Below, one piece after another: positions 33,301 to 43,935 of a DNA stretch of 64,000 bases; position 1 is the stretch's first letter; every line of letters starts with the position of its first letter. The notes beneath the pieces are model-generated. The model did no database searches, was not told the origin of the DNA, and saw nothing but the letters and a program-made list of their open reading frames with translations. The stretch is taken from the NCBI GenBank assembly GCA_033064195.1, contig JARBJD010000007.1:699841-763840 (forward strand), written 5' to 3'. The stretch comes from Blattamonas nauphoetae. Lineage: Eukaryota > Preaxostyla > Oxymonadida. The translations under genes were made by a program, and so were the position numbers.

Positions 33301-36300
33301 ACGAGATTGTTGTGTTGGACATCACACAACTTGTTCATCCACACGAAGGACAAGCGAACTACCCACCACAAACGTCGTCAACACATTCTGAATCCACAAT
33401 GTCATTCTTCCCGCAAGGAGACTTTGCTCAGTACGGCCTAACCCAACGCTCGTCTGGACAGAGGACTTTAACATCAGAGCACACCACGCCCATCCCTGCC
33501 AACAACTGGCTCTTGCCAGATATCTACGAATTGGCACGATGGCTTCCATATGGTCTCGATGTTGTTGACGAAGAGAAAATGAAAGAGGAAAGCGAAGAGA
33601 AGAAGAAACGAAAAGTCAAGCTCAAACGTGACGTGACTGAGAAAACTGTAAAGTTTGATGGGACTCGAGTGGGAACCTCAACCACCGAATCAACCCGACC
33701 GACATCGAGTTCCAACTCCTCAGCAAGCATGGCACAGTCTCAGTTTTTAAAGGAACTCACCCAGACCCAATCTGCTCCTCCAACCAAAAAGATCCGGACA
33801 GACGAAAGTTCTTTCCACATGTGGGTGACAACAGTCCCACAGTCGATTGTGACGTGCAACACGGAAGGAGTGGCGAAGGTTTGGACGATCTACGGAGATC
33901 TGCTCGGCACTCTCTCGACTCCTCCAGAAGAGGCACCATGGACATTCAACCCTCACCAAGATTATTATCAAGAAAGCAAGACGAAACAGACAGAGGATCA
34001 TCTTGAAGAGTTGAGAAAGAAAGATCAGGCGATGACAATTCTGCAGGGTTTCAGACCGGAGAGTGCTGGAACTGATGTCGATGACGAAGAAGACACGACG
34101 CCGTTCGTTTCTCCGTCTCCCACTCCTCGACAGCAACATCATCTGCACACCTCCCAAGACCCCGAAGTCAATCCCGAAAACATCTTTCCCGCCCTCAAAG
34201 TGTTCAAACAGGCTGCAAAATCAAAACCCACAACATTCTCGATGGAATATTTTTCGAAACCGACAGTAATTGACACTGATCTACCCAACGAAGAGGAAAA
34301 CTCGGTCTATCGATCGGAATCACCAGCAGCACTCGCTGTCCCACAATCGAATTTTGAGGATGATTTGACGATTCGGACGAAAGACACGGATTACGATGCT
34401 GATCAGAATCAAACGATCAGACATCACGGAGAGCAGAGCCCTCAAACAATTGGCCCTCCATCAATAATCATTCCTTTCGATGTTCCAAACGAGACTCTCC
34501 CGTCAATCACTCCACAGCCTTCAATATCCATTCAGCCATCCATCACTCCACAGCCATCAATCTCCATTCAACCATCCATCATGCCACGAATCAGCACTCC
34601 ACTCTCACCCCAAAATCACCCAATAATTTCCCCTCAACTCACCATTTCTGTTCAACCAACGATCTCACCTCAACCAACCATATCAATCCAGCCGACGATC
34701 TCCCTCCAACCATCGATCTCCCTCCAGCCAACGATTGCTCCACCGCCGTCCATCTCACTCCAACCCATCACCATTTCACAACCATCCGTCTCTGTCCCAA
34801 GTATGCCCATGTCACCTCAACCGTCAATCTCCCCCAAACGGGCAGGTCAGCCAATATCTCCAATCCCTCACAATCGCCTTTCACCAAACCGCTCTCCTTC
34901 TCCAGGGATCCTCCACTCACCCAAACAGAATTTCGTTCCAAAACCGTCGACCACACCTCAACCAACACCCAAACGAAGAGTGTATGTATCTCCAATTGAA
35001 ACAATCACTGACGATCACGTGGAATACGTGCAAGGCCTCGTGAAACAGAGAGAATTGGAAAAGAAACAGGAACTCCGAACACGTCCTGCATACAAAGAGA
35101 TCAGCAAGAGAATGCACGGAATGGAGTCTAAAGTCAACGAAGCACAAGATCGGGCAAGACAGAAAAGCTCCAAATCGAGAGGGACGATGAACACTCAGCC
35201 GAAAGCCAAACCAATTTGGACAATGGATGGCAAAATCCACAAATCGACAGACCCCGACATCCAGACCAACATGTACCAAGCACGCAGCATGAACAACACC
35301 AACATGATGAACGACCTTCGCCGAAGCTCAAGCAGTTTGGAGCAGAGAAAGAAAAACATGGTTCTGTCTGAGTACACACGACGGATGGATGCTCAGTCGA
35401 TGATGATTGCCATCCGCACGGAGGAAGCGATTCTGGAAGAGGTGCAAAATGAGACGAGGAGGCAGCACGCGCGGAGTCAGAGTGTCGGGAGGAGTGATGA
35501 ATGGAAGAAGATGGCGAGAGAAGGACGGAGGAAGATAAACGAAGATCGGGAGAACGATTCTCGGTTCCACCAGAGACTGAAAGGAATCAGGAAGAGCACT
35601 GATGACATCGATGACGGAACAATCGCTGGTTTGGGTGACTTTCTTTTCTCATCGTTCTCTCTCCTTTTCAGAAGCTCATCTCCCACCTCTCACTTCCTCA
35701 CCTCAACAACACCTCCGCTTCAAGCAATCTTTCCAGCGCAAACTCGACCAAACTGTCGCCACAACCGCTCAGACAATCATCGCCACGCAGAATGGGCGCC
35801 GTAAACCCAAAAAATCGTTGATGGAGGAAATTGAGGAGTCAAATGAGCGCAAAAACGAGCCAGTCTCACTTCCACTCGACTTTCTTGTTCACCGACCCAA
35901 AAGAAGGAGGATCTTGACCGACAACGATTGGGAGGAGATCGACGAAATTGAAAGGCACATTGGGAAGTCTGTGGAGCGGACAAAGAAGCCGGAAAAGGTG
36001 GAGTTCTACGGCGGGAACGTTCGGATGAGTCAGGCACTGCGGGAATCAATGGAAGGAAAGTTCAACACAAGCATCCACTATTCCACCATCATGGATCAGC
36101 TTGGCTTGACAAATACCACTCAATTGAAATCGCGCTCAAATTCTTCTATGGGTGATCGAGCTTCTCCATTCCAGCAAAAACGAGCAGTCACTCCCCTTCT
36201 GCCTGGTGTTGGCGGATTTCAAGGGAATTTGGGAACTGGAGTTCCCAAACGAGCGATTACCATTCCAATCACTGACGACACACCGTACGCGGAGTTTGAC

Positions 36301-36312
36301 GATGATAACTGA
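30350..36312 (+). CDS. EF-hand and WD40 repeat protein (WDR49/WDR64-like), about 1,850 aa
   Basis: Exon 1 (30350-30362) and a 39-nt intron (30363-30401) lead to EPLRKRIFDLFRTKYAQIKK. A further exon carries an EF-hand-like unit (FFRQIDLGRTGRIFWKDLSA). From about 30850 WD40 repeats follow: DGTVRVWDSESW, VTASIDRSVKLFEG, YTAGQDKTIHIFDLE, SSSLDKTIKLWDV, SGGFDKDIFMWN and SADIAGHIKLWDLR, then a second set after a 31-nt intron (32035-32065). The C-terminal half is low-complexity. At 34495-34830 a 6-8-residue PSISIQP-type motif repeats many times, and a basic, coiled tail follows; the last intron is 35629-35671. An EF-hand unit before many WD40 blades is the WDR49/64 layout, known from cilia-associated proteins. 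The intron between 30770 and 30850 and one near 30930 are not fully resolved. Confidence 0.75.
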
Positions 36313-36424
36313 ATGGAATGATTTGTTTTATCTTGTTTTCCAGAATTTTTGGAACCAGCTCTTCATTCTCTCCATTTGGGAGTTTTTGATACCGTCGTTC
36401 TTTTTCAGATTTAATCCTAGCAAC

Positions 36425-38229
36425 ATGCACTACTCCAGAAAACCACCAGTTTTTCGAACCAAGTTTAAAGACAACAGATTGTGGAAGAAACGAAAGAGAT
36501 TCTATTCTGTTATGGGTTCTTCTTCAGTTTCGTTCATTCTGGTGTATCATGAACTTCTACCTCTCCAACCATTCAATTTTCAACCTAAAGATGCTGTTTG
36601 ATTCAATCGATCAGAAGAAAGCAGGTCTATTCGCCAGTATTCCATCATCTCTCTGAAGGTGTCATCTCTGTCGCAGATGCTGTGAGATTTCTCCAAAAAC
36701 TAAACCCCTCTATCGAAGACCATGAGTTAGCAGTCCTTATGGATGATATTGATCCAAGAGAGGAAGGATTGATGAACTTTGCAGAGTTTGTTCGACTCCA
36801 TGGTCAATTTCTGATGGGAGCTGATTTTGGAATGTTGACAAAAGATATTTTTAGTATGGTTGATCGAAAGCGCCGTGGATTTCTGACAGTTCATGATTTA
36901 GCTGGATTCATGTCAGATTTGAACTGTCCAGTCACTGCCAACGAACTTCAAACTCTTCTCACGGCAATCGATCCGTCATTTGATTCAAAGATCACACCTA
37001 CCTTGTTTTCCAACCTGGTTCGATCTTGCAATCTCGATTTTAAGAAAGATGCACCGACAGACACTGACAGTGAATCAAAAGATTCAGATCTCCTTCTGCG
37101 TGCTCAACAACAATTTGAATTTAAACAACAGAGTCTCACGAATCCACTAGAAGAAAAGGAACGAGAATTAACTTATTTTGAAAGAGTACCTCCTATTGAA
37201 GGAATGCGCTCCAGTCTCGAACTTGTTTGGAGAGATTCGCGTGAAAGATCGAGAAGTGCAACTCACTCCCGTCCAAATTCCGCCCTTTCCATGAATGTAA
37301 CCACACGAAGTGGTCCAAAACGTCCACTTGTTTTTGGAACTCCATATTTTTCTGAAAAACAAAACAGACACATCCGATCACCATTTGCTCCCGAATCCAA
37401 ACAAAACGGGAGAAGGACAAACACCAAATCATCCGGTCCTTTGTTGTCAATTGAGCTTCCGAATGACTTTGATCCACCTCCGCTGTTTACTGGACAGCCA
37501 CTGAGCTCAGTCTCGCCTGTCAAAACTGGATTTCCTTTGCTCTCTCCGCAGGCAAAGCGGGATATGTCGACGTCAAAATTCCCAATCTCGTCTCCTCGAC
37601 AGTCCCTTCAAAACGATAACCCAAACCAGCACATCCAAACAGATTCACGAACTCTTCTTCGAAAAGACAGTTTTCCGCACACGAGCGGGAATTCTTCAAG
37701 ACGATCAATACGACAACCAACAAGTCAGCTCACTGCTCGTATTGGTCAAACCAAAAGAACATCGCATTCAACAGCAACTCGAGCCTCCAAAGACCATCCT
37801 TCGCAATCGTCATCTCCACCGCTTCCTTCATCACCTCCTTCCACCGTTCCAGTGTTCGAGGATGGCCAACCATCCACTCCACCACGGTTACACTTGAGTT
37901 CTCCCGAGCTTCTCCGCACTCCACCCATCATCTCATCTCAAGAAGGGAGTTTCATTCAGAAACCATCAAACACTTCCTCATTCGCTGCATCTCCCCGCTA
38001 CGAGTTCAAAAGAGATTGGAACGGTGGAGAAGTAAGGATTGACCGAGTGGAGAATGATTGGGTTGTCCCTCCACAGCAAGGCCGAAGGAAAATCACACCT
38101 TTCCGCAAAATGGATCTCGCCGCGTCACATGGAGATTTGATTTCTTTGCGAGCATCATTGAACTATGATGAACTGAAAACAAAGCGAAAACCGACTCATT
38201 TATCCAACACTAGGAAGAAAAAGGGATGA
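36425..38229 (+). CDS. EF-hand protein with long disordered tail (562 aa)
   Basis: Three exons (36425-36508, 36591-36624, 36659-38229) with introns of 82 and 34 nt give 562 residues. The N-terminus is basic (MHYSRKPPVFRTKFKDNRLW). Four EF-hand-like units follow: LFDSIDQKKAGVISVADAV, AVLMDDIDPREEGLMNFAEF, IFSMVDRKRRGFLTVHDLAG and TLLTAIDPSFDSKITPTLFS. The loops lack several calcium ligands, so binding may be weak or lost in some. The remaining 380 residues are rich in Ser, Pro, Arg and Thr, probably disordered. Only 112 bp separate it from the upstream EF-hand/WD40 gene, same strand. Centrin- or calmodulin-related cytoskeletal roles are possible but not shown. Confidence 0.75.
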
Positions 38230-38405
38230 AGGAACAAGCGACAAGATTCAACATATACTTTGAGATTAGCTTCTTCAAATGAGATGTGTCGGGAAGGACA
38301 GTAATTCTTCAATATCTTTTGAAGAGCAATAACTGTTTTCTTTGATATTCACCTCACAGCCGTCTCATTATATGTTTGATCAGTCATTCTCGTTCTCTAT
38401 TGTCT

Positions 38406-39004
38406 ATGTCCTTTCTAGAACTTGCACACTCCCGTAAATCGTGCCGTTGCGTTTGATTATTTCTTTTGATACATTAATTCTCAACTTGCTTTTTCCACAG
38501 TTCTCGACAAAACCAGTCCCTCAAGAACTTGTCCAACAAATTGTTGAAGCAGGAATGATTGCTCCAACTGGCATGAACCTGCAACCCTTCTATTTTTATG
38601 TGCTCAATGATCTCAAGAGAAACCAAGAACTCTTCGGACAGATTGAGGAACCACTCAAGACCAAAGTTCCCGGAATTGTCAATGCTCCACTGAACGAAAT
38701 GAGTCAGCACTCGACTTATGATGCACCATGCTCAATTTTTTGCTGTCTCACAAATGCTCAATCCAACACCAAAGAATTTGATCTCGGAATTGCCGTTGAT
38801 CACATGATGATGGCTGCTGAATCACTTGGTCTGAAGACTCTTCCAGCCTGTCTTCCAGTGGTTGCTGCTAAAGAACACTGTGAGAAGGCAATCGGAATGG
38901 AAGACGGCCAGAGTCTTTTCATCGTCCTTGGAATCGGGTACGAGCATGAAACTGTGAAAGGACAAGCCAAAGAAAAGAAAAAGAATTTGGTTAAGTTCTT
39001 GTAA
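38406..39004 (+). CDS. Nitroreductase-family protein (182 aa)
   Basis: Nitroreductases are FMN enzymes that reduce nitro or quinone compounds with NAD(P)H. Exon 1 (38406-38450, MSFLELAHSRKSCRC) and a 50-nt intron (38451-38500, GTTTGATT...TTCCACAG) lead to exon 2: FSTKPVPQELVQQIVEAGMI, then APTGMNLQPFYFYVLND. This is the family N-terminus (R-S-x-R-x-F, KPVP, EAG/A-APSG-N-QPW). DLGIAVDHMMMAAESLGLKT matches the helix that covers the flavin, and VLGIGYEHE the last strand. In the first motif the usual second Arg is Cys (RKSCRCFS). The length is usual for the family. The gene is intact, with a TAA stop at 39002. Metamonads often use such enzymes in anaerobic redox metabolism. Confidence 0.88.
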
Positions 39005-39405
39005 ACTTTTTACTTGATAATTCACTCATTAGCAACTTACTGTCACCTTATAGTAATTCCCTCTCCAGCTCATTATCAGACCCTTTTACGTCGTCAATTT
39101 CCTCACAATCTCTTAAAAGATTCCTGAGAGAAAACAGCCTCTCACAGACGGTGTTATAAGTGTGTTTGGAGCGAGACCTGTTGAGCTCACAAGAGAAGCG
39201 TGCGATGAGGAGGAATGGAGCAGTTGATGAAAGAGGTAAACGGTGAGAAACTATAGTAAGATATTCCGCTGATCCCAAGTCAGAGAAAAAGCTTCAAACG
39301 ACAGAAGATTGGGTTTGAGTTTTCTGAAAAAGATGATGGGTCGATCAATCTCCTGAATCACATCCACAAAATGGACTTCTCTTACATACGACATTCATAG
39401 GACAC
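39005..39405. other. Intergenic, no gene
   Basis: A 76-codon minus frame (39048-39278) is the only notable frame; it has no recognisable domain. The right end leads into the first unit of a direct duplication. Confidence 0.4.
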
Positions 39406-39872
39406 AAACCACTTTTCCACGATCTCCCTGCGAAGATAAGAACATTTCTGAATCTTTTGTTCCGAATCTTCCCTTATATATCGAGATTTTCTCATTTTGT
39501 CAAAATCGCCATTTTTGACGATTTCAGTGTTTACAGCTATTTCTGTCCCTCAAACGACTGGTTTATTGATTTTTTTAGCATCTATTGTCCAATTCTCCTC
39601 TGTATTGCTCTTTCTGCATATACTTGCAGAGATCGGATTTCGGACGAAAACTGAATCCTCAACTCCGGACATCGATTTTTCACAAACATCCCATATTGCT
39701 CAATGGGTTGAAGTTGATATTTTTTGAGTGATTTTTCGGATTATCTGAGAAAGTGTTCGTTGAGATTTGTTTTATTTTGATTTCAGTCTCAGATTTTTGA
39801 GGCCTCTTTTCTGTTTGGTTTTATTGTCTTCTGCTTCCTCACTCATCCCATCTCTTAATCACCCCATTTACT
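39406..39872 (+). repeat. Direct duplication, unit 1 (467 bp)
   Basis: Nearly identical to 40541-41007, offset 1,135 bp. The one base change I noticed is CGCCATTTTTG here against CGCCCTTTTTG in unit 2. Beyond both ends similarity decays gradually (for example GGACTTCT upstream and GTTTCCT downstream), as in an old tandem duplication of about 1.1 kb with one conserved part. Short plus frames inside (from 39457 and 39497) are preserved in both units and rich in Phe, Ile and Ser; they could be hydrophobic peptides, but nothing supports expression. Confidence 0.9.
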
Positions 39873-40540
39873 AGGGGTTTCCTAGCCAAAATGTCTCCCT
39901 CTTTTCAACTTACATACTTCATCAATGACACCTCCAAGACTGATCCCTCCAGTACAGATACTCACCGTTTAGATCCAGAAAGTTCACTTTTTGTTGTTCG
40001 AAATTCTGCTTTTACGTGTGAGAAAATGTCAGTCAAAACCAAGAACCACTTTCTTTGAGAGATGACTTTATCATCTCAACATCCAATTCTGATCTGACAA
40101 TCGAGGACAATTAGACAATTCTCCACTCGCACGCTGCCCACTTGAAAGAAGATTATGCATTGAACAACCCCTTTCAAGATAAGGTAGTCCAGTATCTGAA
40201 GAGCCTCGAGTCAAGATCTGCCCACACAGAACTATTCAGCTATAAGTATCAAAAACTTGAAATAGTGATTGCATGTCATCAATGAAACCAATATATGAGA
40301 GCACATCCAGACAGAATGGTGTAAAGAATGCAGCAAGCGACATCAAACTTCCACTACAAAGGAGGAGCGATGAAAAGAAAAAACCGATCATAGAAGCATT
40401 TTCGGAGTGAACTCATCGAATAGAAGAAGATAATGGATTGTTTTTGACATCATATTCGAAGGATCGTTGGAGACGGGTATCAACGTCTAAACTGACATCC
40501 GCAAAAGGGACTTCTTTTAGATGCCATCTGTACAATATGG
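39873..40540. other. Spacer between duplication units
   Basis: No coding frame of note. The start of this stretch (GTTTCCTAGCCAAAATGTCTCC) resembles the sequence after unit 2 (GTTTCCTCGTCAATTTGTCTCC), showing that the duplicated unit was longer than the conserved core. Confidence 0.5.
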
Positions 40541-41007
40541 AAACCACTTTTCCACAGTCTTCCTGCGAAGATAAGAACATTTCTGAATCTTTTGTTCCGA
40601 ATCTTCCCTTATATATCGAGATTTTCTCATTTTGTCAAAATCGCCCTTTTTGACGATTTCAGTGTTTACAGCTATTTCTGTCCCTCAAACGACTGGTTTA
40701 TTGATTTTTTTAGCATCTATTGTCCAATTCTCCTCTGTATTGCTCTTTCTGCATATACTTGCAGAGATCGGATTTCGGACGAAAACTGAATCCTCAACTC
40801 CGGACATCGATTTTTCACAAACATCCCATATTGCTCAATGGGTTGAAGTTGATATTTTTTGAGTGATTTTTCGGATTATCTGAGAAAGTGTTCGTTGAGA
40901 TTTGTTTTATTTTGATTTCAGTCTCAGATTTTTGAGGCCTCTTTTCTGTTTGGTTTTATTGTCTTCTGCTTCCTCACTCATCCCATCTCTTAATCACCCC
41001 ATTTACT
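40541..41007 (+). repeat. Direct duplication, unit 2 (467 bp)
   Basis: Second copy of 39406-39872. The conservation of this core, against decayed flanks, is unusual for neutral spacer DNA and could reflect gene conversion or a functional element. Confidence 0.9.
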
Positions 41008-41520
41008 GGGAGTTTCCTCGTCAATTTGTCTCCCCATTTCAAACTCAGTTCATACATGATGAACTGATCTTGTAAGCTCCGTCCAGCAAAACCCAGGAAA
41101 CAATATGTGTCCATTCGTTTCTTCCACTTCTTCCTCTCCACCACTACTGTTCTTCGGATATTTTTGTCGTGCCCTAGAGTCCCTCCTCCTGTCACAACTC
41201 ATTTTTGGTTCCTCGTTGTTCGCCTTCCATTTTTTCTACCAAATGGGGAAGAGACTTTTCTTGAATTCTCAATCTCAACTATTCTACGATGCATCTCATG
41301 AAATGAAAAAAGGAAGATTATCTCTCGATTAGACAAGTCATTTGACGAAAATTTGAGAATGAGCTTGTTTTTAAAAATTACGACAGCAGACGCGACATAT
41401 GAGGCATTATTCAGTTTGACAGATGCTATCTGGTCGGATACTCTCATAATAAGGACGAACTCCACATCAATTAGGTATATCGGAGGATGGATACAATGTT
41501 GCGCAGAGAGATATGTTTGA

Positions 41521-42297
41521 TCAGAAAAAGGAGAAAGATGTGAGCGCCTGGCCATATGCACGTTTTGCATTGTACAGTGCTCGTTCTTGTTCTTCTCTTG
41601 AATAGATTCGGAATGTGTGTTTCGCAGGTGGAAGATTGTGTGTGTTTAGGTGATGATCATGTTGATAATCCTGATATTGAGAGTGTGTTGATTGATGTGT
41701 TTGATTAACAAAACCAGCCTGTTCCTCGTGAAGTGTTTGCCTCTGTTCTGGTCTGATATTTGTCAGTTCGAGCTCTTCTCGTGATATTCCGTAGTTTCCT
41801 GTTGAGACGATACCAAAAGGTGTAATTCGATTGGTAATGGGGACATCAGGTCCGATTGAATTTGACATTGGTCCAGTTGAGAGCAAAAATGATTCGGCGA
41901 GGAAAGGATGTGGGCGTAGAGCTCTTATCGGGGAAGAGAGGTCCTCTCTGGAATTCTCAGCGTCAATCACGGCGGATTTGCGGGAAGAGCGCTGGATTGG
42001 CTGAGTGTGTTGTTGGTGGTGGTTTGATTGATTTTGCGTATGTTTAAGCGACAGTGCTTTCAAACGGCGCGTTTCTCTCTCGAGTTTGTGGAGATCATGT
42101 TCAAATCTATTTTCTGGGTTGTGCCGTTGGCGACGAGTCACGGATTCTGATTGAACAGGGGAAGATTCTGGTGATATGGATGCCATTCCGTCGAAAGGCT
42201 TTGAAAAAGCGGCAACAGGAGTAGGAGAAGAGATAGAACCGACATGGGAATGTTGAGATCGATGTGATCGACGAACTGAATGGTGTCTTGAACTCAT
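41521..42297 (-). CDS. Hypothetical His/Ser/Gln-rich protein (258 aa)
   Basis: The frame starts MSSRHHSVRRSHRSQHSHVG at an ATG and ends with TGA at 41521. It is low in hydrophobic residues and has a short charged helix (FEHDLHKLERETRRLKALS, about residues 65-83) that could form a coiled coil. The C-terminal end is better ordered (FRIYSREEQERALYNAKRAY). No known domain, signal peptide or membrane span. It is transcribed divergently from the phosphatase gene, with only 33 bp between the two start codons, so the two must share a minimal promoter. Confidence 0.65.
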   Translation of the reverse strand: MSSRHHSVRRSHRSQHSHVGSISSPTPVAAFSKPFDGMASISPESSPVQSESVTRRQRHNPENRFEHDLHKLERETRRLKALSLKHTQNQSNHHQQHTQPIQRSSRKSAVIDAENSREDLSSPIRALRPHPFLAESFLLSTGPMSNSIGPDVPITNRITPFGIVSTGNYGISREELELTNIRPEQRQTLHEEQAGFVNQTHQSTHSQYQDYQHDHHLNTHNLPPAKHTFRIYSREEQERALYNAKRAYGQALTSFSFF

Positions 42298-42330
42298 GAA
42301 CTTTTTAAGGGGCGATCCACACCATCCACC
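42298..42330. promoter_or_regulatory. 33-bp bidirectional start-codon spacer
   Basis: Only 33 bp separate the ATG of the minus gene (42297) from the ATG of the phosphatase (42331). It contains CTTTTTAAGGGG and CCACACCATCCACC. Transcription of each gene must begin in this spacer or inside the other gene. Confidence 0.6.
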
Positions 42331-43398
42331 ATGCTGTCTCCTTCAGCTGTGTACAATCTGATGCTTAATAGTCCAACTAGAAGCTTTCTCTTTGACTTGC
42401 GCCCTCAGGAAGCTTTTGATGCTGGACACATCTTGGGAGTCACTCACATCCCGTTCCCACTCCTCCCTCCAAGCTCATCACCTTCAATGGCACTCAAACT
42501 CTTTGAGGATGAAATTCGTAAGCAACAGCGTCTTCAAACAGTTATTGGTCAATGGGGAACAGTTCTTACACTGATCCTTCCGGAAAACACTGATGTCGAC
42601 TGGGATCCTGTTCAAACGCTTTTGAAAACTGTCTTCAAGCCAAGAAAGTTGTTCGTTCTTGAACCACCATTTTCAGCCTTCCATTCACATTATGGGTTTG
42701 TCTGCACGCCAAAACCAATGATGGATAATCATGATCTTCTTATTGAGTCTCTCCCAAACGAAATTGTACCAGGACTATTTTTAGGAGGTTCCCCACTCTC
42801 AGATTCAGTGAAATTCTTCGAATCCATGCATATCACGCACATAATCAATTGCATGGAGAGGGATGATTACCCAATCCCACCCGGCGTTCAGCGCCTCGAG
42901 CTTGACTTAGACGACGTGCCTTCTCAACAAATCCAATTCGAACCCGCGTTAGATCTTTTGGAGAAGGTGTTCAACATGACGGAGACAGAAGTTCGCGATC
43001 ATCTCAAAACCATCCCACACTTATCACCGATCGTTGAAACCCTTCTCAATGATTCCACATCTGTTCAAACACCGTTTCCATATTTTCCAAACGGAATTCG
43101 AGTCTTTGTTCACTGCTACGTGGGAATGTCAAGGTCAGCAAGTGTTGTGATCGCCTTCCTCATCAGGAAATATCGCCTATCACCGATAAATGCCCTCAGA
43201 ATGTGCAAAATCCAACGAAATATTGTTCGCCCGAATGATGGGTTTGTCCGGCAACTGTGCCAATTCTGGATCAACGAAGGAGAGCCTGACGAGCCACCGC
43301 CCACATTTAACAGCCTTGAAGCCCCAACAACCATAAATCTTGTTGAGAATATATTCACTCGTGCCTTGGCATATACAAGGGAGAAGAACGCATCGTAG
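42331..43398 (+). CDS. Dual-specificity phosphatase with N-terminal rhodanese-like domain (MKP-type)
   Basis: MAP-kinase phosphatases pair a rhodanese/CDC25-like docking domain with a dual-specificity catalytic domain. In this 355-residue single exon, residues 1-50 include LFDLRPQEAFDAGHILGVTH and IPFP, the rhodanese pattern. The catalytic domain starts at NEIVPGLFLGGSPL (about 145-158), continues with HIINCMERDDYP, has LDLDDVP with the general-acid aspartate, and the P-loop HCYVGMSRSASVV with H261, C262 and R268 (HCx5R), so it should be active. About 45 extra residues (EKVFNMTETEVRDHLKTIPH and following) lie between the acid loop and the P-loop, longer than usual. No cysteine stands at the rhodanese active site, as in other MKPs. 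The start is fixed by the close divergent gene. Confidence 0.85.
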   Translation: MLSPSAVYNLMLNSPTRSFLFDLRPQEAFDAGHILGVTHIPFPLLPPSSSPSMALKLFEDEIRKQQRLQTVIGQWGTVLTLILPENTDVDWDPVQTLLKTVFKPRKLFVLEPPFSAFHSHYGFVCTPKPMMDNHDLLIESLPNEIVPGLFLGGSPLSDSVKFFESMHITHIINCMERDDYPIPPGVQRLELDLDDVPSQQIQFEPALDLLEKVFNMTETEVRDHLKTIPHLSPIVETLLNDSTSVQTPFPYFPNGIRVFVHCYVGMSRSASVVIAFLIRKYRLSPINALRMCKIQRNIVRPNDGFVRQLCQFWINEGEPDEPPPTFNSLEAPTTINLVENIFTRALAYTREKNAS

Positions 43399-43935
43399 CC
43401 AATACACAAAGCCAACCACCTTTGCGACGAAGAAATCTGTTTGAGCCAACTTTTTTGAAATATTTAACGGGACGTTTTCCACACATATCGTCTACAGACA
43501 GACTTTCAGACTCTTTGTGTCTCTTCTGTGAAAACCACTTCACTTTTTCACACTTGCTTCAATTTCCACAGAGATTCTTCTGGTGGTGGTGGAGGAGTGA
43601 TTTATTTTCGGCGTCATATCTCCGTTTACACACTCTGCTCTTCACAGAGAGTCGAATGATTTCCCCAATACTCCAAAAATGATGAAACAAAAATCCTTGA
43701 TTTTGAGACCATGAATCTGGTCTGAACTCTGGTTGAGGACGGAGAAGTCCGAATTGTCACAAGTTTCCTTTGAATTTGTCAGCATATCGAGCTGGCAAGA
43801 ACTGAAAACGAGTCCTGAATTGAAAACTCGAGTTTGTCGGAGTAATCTGAGGAAAAAACGGGAAACAATCCGAAAAAATTGAAATATGAGTGAAATGTCA
43901 ATGAACTAAATATTGCAATATCGTTGGAAAAGCGA
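43399..43935. other. Intergenic region between convergent genes
   Basis: Downstream of the phosphatase (plus) and of gamma-tubulin (minus). Short frames only; I see no gene or repeat. The 3' ends of both transcripts should lie here. Confidence 0.5.

Noticed and set aside
39406-41007. LTR retrotransposon bounded by the direct repeats
   Set aside because: The interior is only 668 bp, with no gag, pol or primer-binding site, and similarity decays gradually at the repeat borders.
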